Assembly: GCA_947095535.1 (NCBI GenBank)
Contig: OX352774.1
Coordinates: 39,262,496 to 39,326,495 of the forward strand
DNA length: 64,000 nucleotides
Direction: 5' to 3'
Origin: Poecilobothrus nobilitatus
Lineage: Eukaryota > Arthropoda > Insecta > Diptera > Dolichopodidae
Shown here: positions 13,071 through 24,654 of the stretch, one piece after another
How positions within the stretch are numbered: position 1 is the first letter of the stretch
Layout: each line of letters begins with the position of its first letter
The notes under the pieces: model-generated
What the model was told of the DNA's origin: nothing
The model's input: the letters and a program-made list of their open reading frames with translations, nothing else
The model's database searches: none
Program-made: the position numbers and the translations under genes

Positions 13071-13159
13071 GCTAAAGTTTGATGAAGGAATTATAGTATA
13101 TAAATACCAAAGTAGATAGGTTTCCTTAACGTCTTTTAAATATGCTCCACTTTCTACCA

Positions 13160-14965
13160 GAAAATAAACTATATAAATCTAAGAAAAACCTTGTCATGTG
13201 CTTCCGATTTTTTGATTTCTATTTCATTGTCTGATTGATAGATATGTTACAAGATTAGATATATACATATCATCATTGTAAACGTGAAACACTTTCTTTG
13301 CACATGCCCAGGTCTATTTAAAAAAGAGGAAATAATCTCAGACCAAGAGTCTAGAGCGATTACTAATCTAGTTCATCCTTTCTTAATAAGAAAATATATT
13401 CTTAATTTTTGTGCTAAATCTTTCGTAAGGTTCTTCTTAATAGTTTTTATATTTAAAATTGTTATTTAAATATTATAATATGGCAAAATGTTGTGAGAAT
13501 TTAAAAAAAAATCATCTAAAAAAAGTGTAAGACCATAATGACAAATAAAAGAACAATACCCAAAGAAATTGTGGAAGTGCAACAAATGGTCTAAAAAAAG
13601 AACGATTGAGAAACTAAGTGGGAATCCTGTGATCACCACAAAATAAAAGAAGCAAATAAAAACGCGTTTACCAGCAAATCCAAAATTCTACTGCGACAAA
13701 ATCCCTACTTTTTTTTGTGTCTAATTGAAACAATCCCTACTGAGATAAATCCAAACTTCTTAAATTTAAACCAAACAATATCCAAATGGCCATAACGAGA
13801 GATCTAAGAAAATTTAAAATCTATTAATATGTCTCCGAAGAATTACGGAGAAGACAATAAAAATGATTTGATAAAGTCCAATATTCATACCGTACACCTG
13901 GCCATACTTAAATAACCAGTTAAAAATTTCATTGCATATTTAATCATATTTTCAACCACAAATCCAAGTTCAATAAAGTTGAAATACAAATTATTTACAC
14001 AAATTCAATTTTGCAATATAACCTTAAACTTGAATTTTAATTTTTTATTAAACCCCCTTTTGAAATTAATTAAAAATATATTTGATTTACTAATCAAATA
14101 TTTTTTTTAGATTAATTAAGTAAATGTTTCAATTTTTTTTTTTTTTTTTTGAAAAAACATTTAACGCTTAATTAGGTACAAAATAATTGAAATTTATTTG
14201 GTAATATTATCTGGTATGGACACCTCTGATATTAGACTATGTTTCACTCCATTGACTTCAAGATTTAATGCAAAAAATTTTCAAAATTTGAAAAAAATTG
14301 TAAAAAAGAATTGTAAATTCAATTAATTTTTTAACATCCTTTTAATTTCAATATAGCAACTATGCAATTTTTTAAATTAAGTGTATTACAATTATTTGCT
14401 ACATTATGTATTCTAGTCAACGCTCAACGACAAAATAATAATCACGTCAAAATTGTACATACATTTGATTACAGCAAAAATTATTCAAATTCGGAAAACA
14501 TAAAACAACAATGGGAATATGGTAAAGGACATAACATTAAAGGTAATATTATTTTTTGTACATATACTCATAGTTTATAAAAAAATTAATCATTTTCTTT
14601 ACGTATTATCAGCATATGAATTAAATGAAATTGAGAGTACTAAACGAGTTGCTGATTACATTACTGATAAATATGGCGAGTTACATACAAACGTTAAAAG
14701 AATAGAACATCCTGATCATAAAGGTTAAAAATTAAAAATACTTTTTGAATAAATTAAACTCAATTTATTTCGGTTTCAGCTCCTAAGGATTCAACAGGGT
14801 TTAACATCAATACCAGGATTCGACGTCGTCCCGCACATTCTCCACCCGGGTATTTTCCTGGATATCCCGGATATAACGGAGAAGCTTTTGCTACTAATAT
14901 GCCTGTGTATTGCAATCGCTTTGTCTATATAATTTTGTACTATTTAATTTTTTTTTACTTTTAAA
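13160..14965. repeat. Tandem segmental duplication, unit 3 (deleted, diverged)
   Basis: 13160-13790 matches the first ~650 nt of units 1 and 2. From about 13980 the sequence matches the region just upstream of the plus-strand gene of unit 1 (from about 4280). The intervening ~3.6 kb, including the minus-strand gene, is gone. The surviving plus gene is at 14362. Confidence 0.8.
14362..14964 (+). CDS. Diverged, probably decaying cuticular CPR protein with altered C-terminus
   Basis: The exons are 14362-14542 (181 nt, as in paralogues), 14613-14723 and 14780-14964, encoding 158 aa if intact. The signal peptide ends VNA. The acceptor has shifted by one codon, so the Gly of the usual KGAYEL is lost. 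The domain is eroded: Y33 is H, GVKD is SKNY and DGH is KGH, but KQQW and KRVADY remain. The usual His-rich tail is replaced by a short Arg/Pro/Gly/Tyr stretch (PPGYFPGYPGY), and the last ~15 residues read as translated AT-rich 3' sequence, as if the stop were lost. The TATA box present in units 1 and 2 is not recognisable. It could be a young pseudogene or a gene under changed selection. Confidence 0.7.
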
Positions 14966-16631
14966 CAACATATTTTGAAATTATGCTTAAACAATTGGCT
15001 ATGTAATATTGAAATCTTTTTTGTTTTCTTTTACTTTTTCAAATCAATTAATCTTAGGTTAATATGTTGAGTACATTAAAATTAAAAACATCTTATATAT
15101 TTTTGATTTTTCTACTTTCTGAACATTTTTCATTTATTTTCGAAAATTAAAAGTAATTTTTAATTTTTGATATTTTCAATTTTTTTATAAACTTATTTTT
15201 CCTAATTTTAAAATTTTTAAATTCTTCCACTTTTATAAAGATTTAAAAAATGTAAGTTTAAGCTTTTCGCTAATTTTAAAAAGCAAAATTTCGTAATGCT
15301 TAATATATTCGTGCAAAAATGGCAAAACTTTTAAATAGCGGTCATGCCTAATTATTTTACAATTTTACACAATAAAATTTAAAGAAAAATAATGAACATC
15401 TGTAAGGGTTCCGAAATGCGCACTTGACATTAATGAGCTCTAACAATACTTTGAAAATTTTACGAACATTCTTAAAAGGTACATAATATCTCAAAAAATG
15501 TTAGAACTATTTAAACCGTTATGGTCGTAGAAGATGCTTGAGTTCATGTTTGCAGATCTTATGAAGTTCTACAAATGCAGAGCGTTTTTGAGGCAACACT
15601 GGAAAAATTATGAGTCTATAAAAAGTCTATAAAAACGGTGTACATATCATAAGTCAGCAGATTGTCAGTCTAATTGGATCAGGGATCATCTTTTAATTTA
15701 CTATTTTTTTTTTTGTAAAAACTCCATATGATGGTACTTTTTTTGTGAACAAATTTTTTTCCCCCTTTACCCCTTTTTCGATAAAATTAAAAAACGTTTA
15801 AATTAAAAAAAAAAATGTTTTTTCCTTTAAGGATCCACCACTCAAATGAGATAAGCCAGTACTAAAGATATATATACACTGTTTTAAGGGTTTTTATATA
15901 CCTATATCTTTTGGTACTATAACGGTTTAAGTAGCTTTAACAATTTTTAAGATATATACCGGTATTAAAGAATGTTCGCAACACTTTCAAAATATCGTTA
16001 GAGCTCTTTAATTAGAAACGCGCCTCTCGAGATCATCATTTTTGTTTAATTTTAATTGTGCAAAACGGCGTGGCTTCAAAAATACCTTTGCAGTGTAATT
16101 TTCAAATTTTAAAAATTACACATTTCTTTTTCTTTTATACTAAAGTTGAATTATGAGTAATACAATATAACTCATCTACTTTTTATCTAATCCTTGTTTT
16201 TCTTATTTAATTATAACCGTTATTAAAACCCGTCTTCATAAAGAACTTAAGGGTACAGTTGATCCTTTTTAGTTTAGTTTTTTACTGTCATATCCTAAAA
16301 TTTCTGTACAAATGAAAGTAAAATAAGAGTTTGTTAAATAAAATTAATTAGAGTTTATTTAGATATAAGTTACATATTCTATACACTTTAAAGTCAAAAA
16401 AGAATGAAATTATAAAACTTTTGTTTCAACATGTTTTATAATAAAACTTTTTTAAGACTATAGAAAAACATAAATCAAGCAAAAAATAAATAACCAAAAA
16501 TTAAATTTTTTTAGATTAATTTTTATTATAATTTGTTTCTATACATTTACTACAAAATTTTTACATTTTTTTAATAAATTTTTAAGATATACTTTATAAT
16601 AAAATAAAATTATTGTTGGTAATAAATCTTA
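14965..16631. other. Intergenic with a decayed inverted-repeat element
   Basis: No gene is seen. 15413-16030 contains diverged inverted arms, listed separately. The rest is AT-rich. Confidence 0.6.
15413..16030. mobile_element. Degenerate long inverted-repeat (foldback/MITE-like) element
   Basis: The left arm (about 15413-15530) and the reverse complement of the right arm (about 15905-16030) share GAGCTCTAAC, a TTTGAAA block, CGAACATTCTT, and TTAAACCGTTAT in the same order with scattered mismatches. The ~370-nt centre has no ORF. No clear target duplication is seen. Confidence 0.55.
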
Positions 16632-17116
16632 TTAATGATGTAAATGAAAATTAGCATAACTGCTTGCATGACCGTGTCCATGATGACCATGGTGTTTCGG
16701 AGCTGAACCAAAAAAACAATTAAAAAAAGAATTTCAAAAAGTTTTATTACTACAATACCTGGATGATCAGCATGACCAATTCTTTTAACATGAGCATGGA
16801 AACCACCGTGTTTATCAGCAGCATATTCTACAACACGTTTAGTTCCATCAGCTTCCTTTAATTCATAGGCTCCTAATTAGTTGACCCAGATAAGTTAATT
16901 TTGCTATTTTGCTAAAATTAAAAATAATATCTTACCTTTAACGTTATGACCATCACCATGTTCCCATTGTTGTTTCATATCTCCTGTATGTGTATCCTTT
17001 ACTCCGTAATCAAATTTATATGCAATATGTGCAGGATGATCATCATGTCCATGAACGTTGACTAGAATACATAAAGTGGCTAATACCATTAAACTAATTA
17101 AAGAAAATGTGTTCAT
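16632..17116 (-). CDS. Cuticular protein, RR-2-like chitin-binding
   Basis: Secreted cuticle protein, 121 aa. The exons are 16936-17116, 16759-16872 and 16632-16702, with phase 1 introns. The signal peptide (to about residue 21) is followed by HGHDDHPAH. The chitin-binding domain has [21 protein letters not shown] and [22 protein letters not shown]. The tail holds repeated HHGHHGHGH and ends SYANFHLHH. A strong TATA element (TATATAAAAG, 17225-17234) and an ATCAGTT initiator lie upstream. Its original plus-strand partner is probably the broken exon at 17470-17577. Confidence 0.95.
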
Positions 17117-17224
17117 TTTGATTAGTTTATTATAATTGTCCGAATTCTATTATAAATTGTCCGAAATGTCTGAACTGTACGAAATTGTTTATGTAACTGA
17201 TGTTAATTGAATTGTAATTCGCCC

Positions 17225-17234
17225 CTTTTATATA
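17225..17234 (-). promoter_or_regulatory. TATA box of the gene at 16632-17116
   Basis: TATATAAAAG on the minus strand, 109-118 nt upstream of the start codon. Confidence 0.75.
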
Positions 17235-17469
17235 AATTTGCAAAACAGAAGTAAACTGAAAATAAAAAAATAGAAAACAATTGGAATAAGAAAAATCTAA
17301 TAAAACCTAATTAAACCTTCATAAAAAAATATCAACTGCAAATTTTATTGCTTGATTAGTTTAGCGATATTAAAGATCCAATTTGAATTTCTTATGAAAT
17401 TGCATTTGAATTTATCATCGAACAATCGTCATATGGCATTGAATAAATATAAATATTCAAACTGTTCTT

Positions 17470-17577
17470 ACATTATATTAAAATTTGTATGGATTTGTTT
17501 ATTTAAAAAAAAGGATACGCGTACAGTAGGCGATAATTAACCACAATATGGGACATAGGGATGGTCATAATGTCAAA
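17470..17577 (+). pseudogene. Relic of cuticular gene exon 1
   Basis: From about 17510 the bases track the end of paralogue exon 1 (AAGGATAC..ACAG..GCGATA, then TGGGACATAGGGATGGTCATAATGTCAAAG-like order) and end where the 5' splice site should be. In-frame stops interrupt it (after GDN), and the upstream coding part is barely recognisable. It lies about 0.4 kb from the start of the minus gene at 17116, the expected place for the plus partner of a head-to-head pair. Confidence 0.7.
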
Positions 17578-17710
17578 GATATTAGTTTTATTTAAAAGCT
17601 TATAGAAGTATTTCTAATCATTGAGATTTACGTTTTGAGATATACAATTTTTTCTTTAAACTTTAAAAACATATAATTATACATATAAAAACATACATAT
17701 GTATTCTAAT

Positions 17711-17750
17711 CTTTAAAGTTACGGCCATTACCATAGTTCTTATTATTATT
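17711..17750 (-). pseudogene. Relic of a minus-strand cuticular exon 1 end
   Basis: The plus-strand text ctttaaagttacggccatta, followed by ccatagttct, matches the antisense of the exon 1 3' end in paralogues (ctttaacgttatgaccatca, then ccatgttccc). Only ~40 nt are recognisable. Confidence 0.5.
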
Positions 17751-17936
17751 TAATTTCGTTTTTTCTTACTTTTCTCTGCACCTAACCAGACCATTACACT
17801 GGGTTGTTAGAAATTTATATAATAAGAAAAAACTAAAGAGACACTTATTTGTACATATTTGTAGTAGTTTGTTTGTATAAAAAGATTCTTTTTAATTGTT
17901 TTCATATGATTACTCTATAAATTAATGTAAATGAAA

Positions 17937-19235
17937 CAAGGTAGAATGTAAACCAACGGTTTTTAAAAGCGCACATTTCCAAACTCAATACAAACTGTTT
18001 AGAATTGTGACTTGCACAAAAATTTGAAAATTTCATGTAATACGAAAAAAACGTGAAAATAGGACATTTTTGAAATTTTGAGGGGCCGTAAGTCCGGAAT
18101 CCTATATAACTAAGAAAAGCCGTTAACACGCGTAAAAATATATTATTGAACCTTTAATTTTCATGTCTTGCCGAAGAAAAATTTTTACAGGTGCCTAAGT
18201 TATAGGTGTCTAAAAATTGCAAATTTTCAATTTTTGAGGCGTAATAACTCTTAAAGACGGGGTGCTACCAAAAAATTTTCTGAGGAAACTTATACTAATT
18301 CTAAAAGTTATTTCTTGTCTCAAAATTTCAGGTTTCTATCTAAAGGCGTGCCGGAGTTATGAAAAAAGAAATTTCATGCAAAATATGGTTTTCACATAAC
18401 GGTAAATTTAAATGATAAATTACAAAATATTATATAATTTTGATATTGTTTTATATAGATAATAAAATTTTCGATCTTCCGGCGGTTTTAGATCGCAAAA
18501 CTATTACGCAGGGCCTGAGATATATACATCTGAAAATGGGACTTTTTCGCAATTTTGAAGAGCTGCAACTTTGGAACCCTTTACAACTAAAACAAACCTT
18601 TAACACACATTAAAATATATTACTGTAGCTTTAAATTTTGTATCTTGCAGAAGTAAAATGTGTACAGGTTCCTAAGTTACAGATGTTTAAAAATAGCAAA
18701 TATTCAATTTTTAAGCCCTCATATCTCATAAACAGGGGGTGGTCCGAAAAAATTTTCTTAGCAAACTTATACTAATTCTAAAAGTTCTTTCTTGCCTCAA
18801 AATTTCAAGCCTCTATCTAAAAGCGTGCCGGAGTTATGAAAGTAGAAATATCATGCAAAATTTGGTTTTCACATAACGGTAAATTTAAATACTAAATTTA
18901 AAAAAATTGTATAATTTTGATATTAATTTACAAAGATAAAAGAACTACCTGTCGAATGACGTTTTCAGATTGAAAAAGTCTTAAGCAGAACATAAGATAT
19001 ATGCATTTAAAAATAGGGCTTTTTCAAAGTTTGAGAGGATGTAGCTCCGTAATGGGGGGGGGCTACATGAAAAAGTTGTTCCACAGAATTATTTTTTTTA
19101 TGAGACCTACCTATGGTTAAAATTAATTTTTTCTCTATCTTTAACGGTGTAGAAGTTTTGTAAACAGACGGACGGACGGACGGACAGAGTGAAACTAATA
19201 AGCACATTTTTTCAAATTTTTTTTGGAAATGTGCT
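17937..19235 (+). mobile_element. DINE-1/HINE-like element, family B copy 1
   Basis: The right end is a hairpin (AGCACATTT / AAATGTGCT, 19200-19235) preceded by a GGAC microsatellite (~19164-19188). The left end has an AAACC/GGTTT stem at ~17951-17963. CACATTTCC occurs in inverted orientation near both ends. Three related internal segments each contain the motif cataacggtaaatt. There is no ORF of note. Confidence 0.75.
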
Positions 19236-20416
19236 AAGCACTGTAAACATTTCATTATACCTAAGCTAATTATTTATTAAGATGAGACTAAAAAACATAT
19301 TGGACATATAAACAAAGAAATCTCCATACAACTTACAAAAGGCTAAAAGAACTTCTCGGGACCCGAAAAAATTCCAAAGTTAGATGTTTGAATGATGCTC
19401 CTCAATGATATCTTATTTGTGTCTCAAGAACCATGTAAATTGGCTTTACAGATTTCTCAGAAAAGGAATCCAAAAATTGATACTTATATTTATATTATAT
19501 AGAAAATTTTAAAAAATTCATTTTTCTCCGCACTTTTGTATGGACCCCGACCTGAACGCTTGATCCGATCCGACCCAACACCAATACAACTCTACGTATT
19601 GCGAAAAACAGTCTCTTGCTAAATTTCAGCTTCTTAGATAGGTCAAGCCGCTTAACGGCTAGCGTGCAGACAGAGAAACGTATAGATACACAGACAAACA
19701 GACAAATTTTTAAGCATTTTTGAAAAGCTGTACTCCAGAACTGCTCAAACACAGAAACGAAAGTTTCCTTAAAATTTTCGTCGAAACTTTCGCTATAATC
19801 CGCGTGTGATCATTGTAGGGCTAGGACCTATAGTTAAGGGTAAAATTGATCATTTATAAAAAAAGCCCCAAAATTGGAAAAATAAATCCATTACTATATC
19901 TAATCAGTTAAGATAATAAAAAAGTACTCATTTTAATTAGTTCATATAGGTAATTACATACTTGTACGAAAAAGTTTTTATAAATGCAATATTGATTAAA
20001 TTGTTTTTTTTGGCTATTTACGTAAATAACGATTAAAAAACGTATATAACAAAGAAAATAAAAAAAAAATAACCGGTTTTCTTAAGTAAAATTTGCTGTT
20101 AATTATATTAGAAACTAAAACAAAACAAAAATATAGGGTTGAAATATAACCAAATATAACCATAACCGACTACAATCTTATACAAATATGGCCTTTACGG
20201 AAAAACACAATAAGTTTTGTTAATTACTCTGTATTACGAATTATAAGGTTAATAATATTTCAACATCGGTATATCCAAAGTAAATTTTTAACATTAAAGT
20301 TCAACGACTGATCCCTCTCTTTAACTCTTTTAACTCTTAAAATTTATCGTTAACATTATTAACGATTAATATCTTATTTATCATCAACTGTCAAATTTTA
20401 TTTGTTTACATTTTAG
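19236..20416. mobile_element. Probable decayed DINE-like remnant plus AT-rich spacer
   Basis: 19500-19800 resembles the 3' half of a DINE-like element. It has GACA-type repeat text (cagacaaacagacaaa) at ~19680-19710 and a 9-bp-stem hairpin (GAAAGTTTC / GAAACTTTC) at 19759-19791. No second copy occurs in the window. The rest is AT-rich with no gene. Confidence 0.4.
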
Positions 20417-20500
20417 AAGCATATAACTTTAAACATGAATATGATACTAAACAGATTGTCAAATATGTTGATGATGGATACTGATCAGTGATCATACTGG
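20417..20500 (+). pseudogene. Relic of cuticular gene exon 2
   Basis: A pyrimidine-rich TTTTAG acceptor at 20411-20416 is followed by AAGCATATAACTTTAAA, then GATACTAAACAGATTGTC, then a Tyr-Val-Asp-like segment. This follows paralogue exon 2 ([19 protein letters not shown]). A stop and a deletion precede the GATCA..ATC..GG end. It may belong with the exon 1 relic at 17.5 kb (split by the 17937-19235 insertion) or with the antisense relic at 17.7 kb. Confidence 0.65.
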
Positions 20501-21057
20501 GTGACAAATAAATATATAATTATGTTGAATCAATTTTAATAAATATTTTTCTTTATGAGGTGGAAAAGATCATCTGTAATGACCATATCCATCATTAGAG
20601 ATGCGGAATACGAACATTCTTTTTTTTTTCATAATCTTCCCCTTAGAATAATTTTCTTAGAAACTAATGTTTGTATAGAGTTTTAGATAATTATAAAAAT
20701 CTTTACAGCTGAGGAATGATTACATTTTATTTTTACGTTTTAAGTTTTAAATTTTATTAAGGGAAAGGAAAAAGAAGTAAAATTCTTTTTTCACTAAATT
20801 CTATATAAAACTTAAAGCTATGTATACATATATACAATTAACCTAACCTAACTATTTAATTTTCTTGAAATAAATTTTTAATTAAATTATTATTTGAAAT
20901 CGTATTGTAACTTGAAATTTAATTCAGATTTTCAGATTTTAATTATGTGATTCTGTCCTAAGTTCGTTTTTCGATGAAATTTTTCAGTCTAATAATAAAG
21001 AGAAGTACTAGCAAATATTATACCATTCATTAAAATTATATTTTGAACCTTAAATAG

Positions 21058-21824
21058 AAAAAACAAGTAAAAATAACAGTAAGTCGATGCAACCGACTTA
21101 TTTATACCCTACACCTAAAAAATTCAAATTAAATTAAAAATCCATAAGTTATTTTGGTTAGGTATTTAATACTAGCTAAAAAAAATAAATGCTTTTACAA
21201 CCTTTGTACAAAATTTCAGGTTTCTATCTTTATTAAATTCGAAAATATGATTGTTAGGTCTTGGGAAGTGTGTGAAGGCACGCGGACCACCACCCCAATT
21301 CATCTCAAATTTTAGAGACATCAACAGGGTAGAACATTCTTATATCAAATTTCCAGTTTATATATTTATTAATTTCAAAGATATGCTTGTTTGGTCTTAG
21401 GAGTTGTGTGGCAGATACCCGAACAACCATTCTAATTCATCTTAAATTTTGGACAAATCAGGGATTCAGGAAACAACGCCCTTGTACCAAATTTGAAGTT
21501 TCTGTCTTTATTAATTTCGAACATATGCGTATTAGGTTTTGGGAGTTGTATGGGAGGTACTCGAACGCATGGTCCTATTTCGCCCATTTACAATCCCCGC
21601 CTTACCTTAGTCATTGTTAACCTACAGTATAAATTTCATCAAGATAGCATCATTATTTTTTGAGTTATCGTGCGTACGGACGGACGGACATCGCAAAATC
21701 GACTCAGACGGTGATCCTGATTCAGAATATATATACATGTCTATACCTAACTCGCTTCCTTTTGGTGGTTACAAACACCATACCAAAGTTAATATACCCT
21801 ATACTTAATGTGTAGGGTATAATA
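21058..21824 (+). mobile_element. DINE-1/HINE-like element, family C copy 1
   Basis: The left end is AACAAGTAAAAATAACAG with an AAGTCG/CGACTT hairpin. Subterminal TATACCCTACAC is matched by GTGTAGGGTATA at the right. A GGAC microsatellite lies at ~21676-21688, and a terminal hairpin at ~21793-21821. The internal ~120-140 bp repeats (about three) create small ORFs that are not genes. Confidence 0.75.
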
Positions 21825-22949
21825 AGAACATTATATAATAATAAAAAAAAAATTTTAATTATAATGTTTAGGTATTTCTAAAATAGATTTAAAAAAATTT
21901 ATTTTTTAAATAATTAAAAGGTAAAAATAATATAAAAATTGATGTTAACTAGAAAAATGGGTGCTAATTATTCAAATCAAATCAAATACTAGATGCTCAA
22001 CTATTTAGAGTTTATCTTCAATCTAATATGCACTTTTAAAAAAATTAACGATAAACCACGATAATTGCTAAACTATGATATCAAAAGTTTCAGAAAGTTT
22101 TAAATAGTATTAAAAATATTTTATTATTTTTATGGATTTTCTTGTTTAGATAATTTAGATAACTTCTTATTAATTTGAATTTTAAACTTAAATTCAAGTT
22201 TATTAACTAAAATCTGTTATATAACTTTTATGCTTTTAAAAGCCTACTCCAACTCAAAAAAATCAATATATTTATCTATAATTTAATTTAGTTTTTCCTG
22301 TGGAAAGTGAAAATTTTCAAAAAAGACACCAAGAAAACATAAGCATCCTTGATACTGTCGGATTTTTACTCATACTAAAACCACCTTCCCTCGTAAGCAG
22401 TATAATACGATATTTAGCCTAGCTGCAAAATAGTAAAATATGGCTGGTGAATAGGATGAGGAAAAGAATAGAAATAAAAAGAAAAAAAATTTCAAAGGAG
22501 TGAAATTAAATGGGAATTTTAGCAGAATTAAGTTGACTGATTTCTTGAACTTTTGAATATGGTATAAACAGGAAAATATCTGTGGTGATATTGTGTTTCA
22601 CTATTTGGACGTGCGAGCTAAGAATGAATTTCTATATTTTGTTTTTCTAGTTCTAATAGGCTCAACTATGTAATTAAAAGAAATCTATTCTATACGTATA
22701 TTACATTGGATTAATTTGAGTATGATATTTTTAAGTCTGTTGTAAATTGTAATGTCAAAATCATCAATAATTTTTATATCAAAACAGCTCAATTTTTGTT
22801 TGACATGATACTGTGACTAGAGTAATGTTGGACGGGTCAGCGTGATGTGTTTAATGAACACATTTCAATATTTTTTAGTAAATACTTTTGACAATATTTT
22901 TTAGAAATTGTCATTATAAATTTTACCATTTTCCTTTATATATAGTATT

Positions 22950-23075
22950 TTACGATTAAATGAAACCTTTTTTCAATAAAATGAAACTATTTTTCAATTG
23001 AACGAAACCTTTTTCAAAATAAATGAAACCTTTTTTAAAGTAAATGAAACCTTTTCCCAAATAAATGAAACTAAA
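22950..23075. repeat. ~22-bp minisatellite (AATGAAACC + T-rich)
   Basis: About five imperfect copies of a ~22-nt unit with the core AAATGAAACCTTTTT. A similar period and core recur at 63540-63640. Confidence 0.7.
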
Positions 23076-23154
23076 AAAAATTACAAATGAAATTTATTTA
23101 AAAAAGTAAAATTTAATTCATTTACAAAAATGAAATAAATGAAACTTGCAACTA

Positions 23155-23611
23155 TTGAAACTTATTACTACTAACTTGCAAAATTGCTTTTTGGTTATGG
23201 ATAAGAAAAAAATTCAGAAAAGACGAGCAATTCAAAAAATAATTACGGACAATGGGAGCATTTCAAAATTTTGACCACTCTATTCGCCAATGCTCAGTTC
23301 AATAAAAGAGTAATATTTGATAATAAAACCATATTCTTGGTTAATATTATGCGATACTGAGATCGAGCATAATCTGCCACATGTAATTAACCAAAGTGTT
23401 TTTCAACTGATATCAAACGATTGCTCTAATTATGAAATTGACATGGTATTCCAATTCCACAAGCTTTGGAAGGTCCGATTTGATGTAATGGTTGATCCTC
23501 TGCACCTTGTGGAATCTTAAAGATCATGTCCATTGGAGCAATCTATTTTCTGAATTTTTGTCTTATCCATAACCAAAAAGCAATTTTGCAAGTTAGTAGT
23601 AACAAGTTTCA
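23155..23611. mobile_element. MITE-like element with 66-bp terminal inverted repeats
   Basis: 23155-23220 and 23546-23611 are inverted copies with about two mismatches (core CTAACTTGCAAAATTGC). The ~325-nt interior holds a 67-codon frame at 23317-23520 with no recognisable family. No convincing target duplication is seen. Confidence 0.75.
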
Positions 23612-24062
23612 AGCTTTTCCTAATTATGTAGGGTTTGCTTAAAATTTTTAGAAAATGTCTCTTGATTTATAACAATTTTTTCTTACAATAAAATTCTGAA
23701 AAGATGGAAATACTTAAGTTCAAGCAATTTATTTTCATGCTCTTCTTAAACTCAAATATCGTTTCTTTAAAGTATATTTGTAGTTTATTTTCCAGAAAAT
23801 ATTTTCAGATAAACTGGCCTTTTTTTATGAACTTTTAATACAAATTCTATTAAAACAAATATTTTATTTATTAGAATATCGTATGACACTTATTTTTAGA
23901 AATACATGACTTACACTGATATACTCATACTACCTTAATTATTTAATAAAGAAAAAATAAAGTTTAATTTTAAAATTTTTATTATAATTTAATTCAATAC
24001 ATGTAATAGAGATTTTTTTTTCAGCTTATAGTCTAAATTTTATATAGATTTATTATTTTTTA

Positions 24063-24562
24063 TTAATGATGCAAATGAAAATTAGCGTAACTGGTAGCAT
24101 GTCCGTGCCCTTGATGATCATGTCCATGATGTTTAGGAGCTTTAATAATAACAATTATTATACTTAAACTATTATTTCTATAAATGTCTATTAAAATTTA
24201 CCTGGATGGTCAGCATGTCCGATTCTCTTAACATGTGCATGAAAACCACCATGTTTATCAGCGATATAATCTACAACACGTTTTGTACCATCAGCTTCTT
24301 TTAATTCATAGGCTCCTATTATAAATATACCAAGGTGTAATTATATAATAAATTACTGATAAGCATTTTCAAATAGTTTACCTTTAACGTTATGACCATC
24401 ACCATGTTCCCATTGTTGTTTCATATCTCCTGTATGTGTGTCCTTTACCCCGTAATCAAACTTATAGGCAATATGTGCATGATGATCATCATGTTCATGA
24501 GCATTAACCAGGATACATAATGTAGCTAATACCATAAAGTTAATCAAAAATAATGTGTTCAT
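24063..24562 (-). CDS. Cuticular protein, RR-2-like chitin-binding (minus member of pair 3)
   Basis: Secreted CPR protein, 123 aa. The exons are 24382-24562, 24202-24315 and 24063-24139, with phase 1 introns. The signal peptide ends VNA, followed by HEHDDHHAH. The domain has [59 protein letters not shown]. The tail is GHDHQGHGHATSYANFHLHH. It is close to the minus genes at 37998 and 42189, sharing even intronic and promoter sequence. It is divergently paired with the gene at 25056, with 493 nt between start codons. Confidence 0.95.
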
Positions 24563-24645
24563 TTTAATTAATTTGAATAATTTTCAGAATATTTTAATGG
24601 TAAGGAAATCTTTACGTTACTGATAATGATTAAAATTTTATATCA

Positions 24646-24654
24646 CTTTTTATA
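24646..24654 (-). promoter_or_regulatory. TATA box of the gene at 24063-24562
   Basis: TATAAAAAG on the minus strand, 84-92 nt upstream of the start, with ATCAGTAAC in between. Confidence 0.75.

Larger units (their letters stand above)
5786..13159. repeat. Tandem segmental duplication, unit 2 (with a mobile element inserted)
   Basis: This is the second copy of the ~5.8 kb unit. It is longer because a DINE-1-like element lies at 11504-13070. It also has a tRNA-like segment at 7972-8055 that unit 1 lacks. The end is set where the junction motif (ccactttctacc) seen at the unit 1/2 boundary recurs near 13145-13158. Confidence 0.9.
20501..24062. other. Intergenic with mobile elements, no gene
   Basis: Contains a family C DINE-like element (21058-21824), a 22-bp minisatellite (22950-23075) and a 66-bp inverted-repeat element (23155-23611). 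The remainder is AT-rich without a supported ORF. Confidence 0.6.

Noticed and set aside
18979..19255. 82-aa frame MKCLQCLAHF on the minus strand
   Set aside because: It is the GGAC microsatellite and hairpin end of a family B element.
23317..23520. 67-aa frame inside the 66-bp inverted-repeat element
   Set aside because: No family recognised and no sign of expression; kept only as part of the element.
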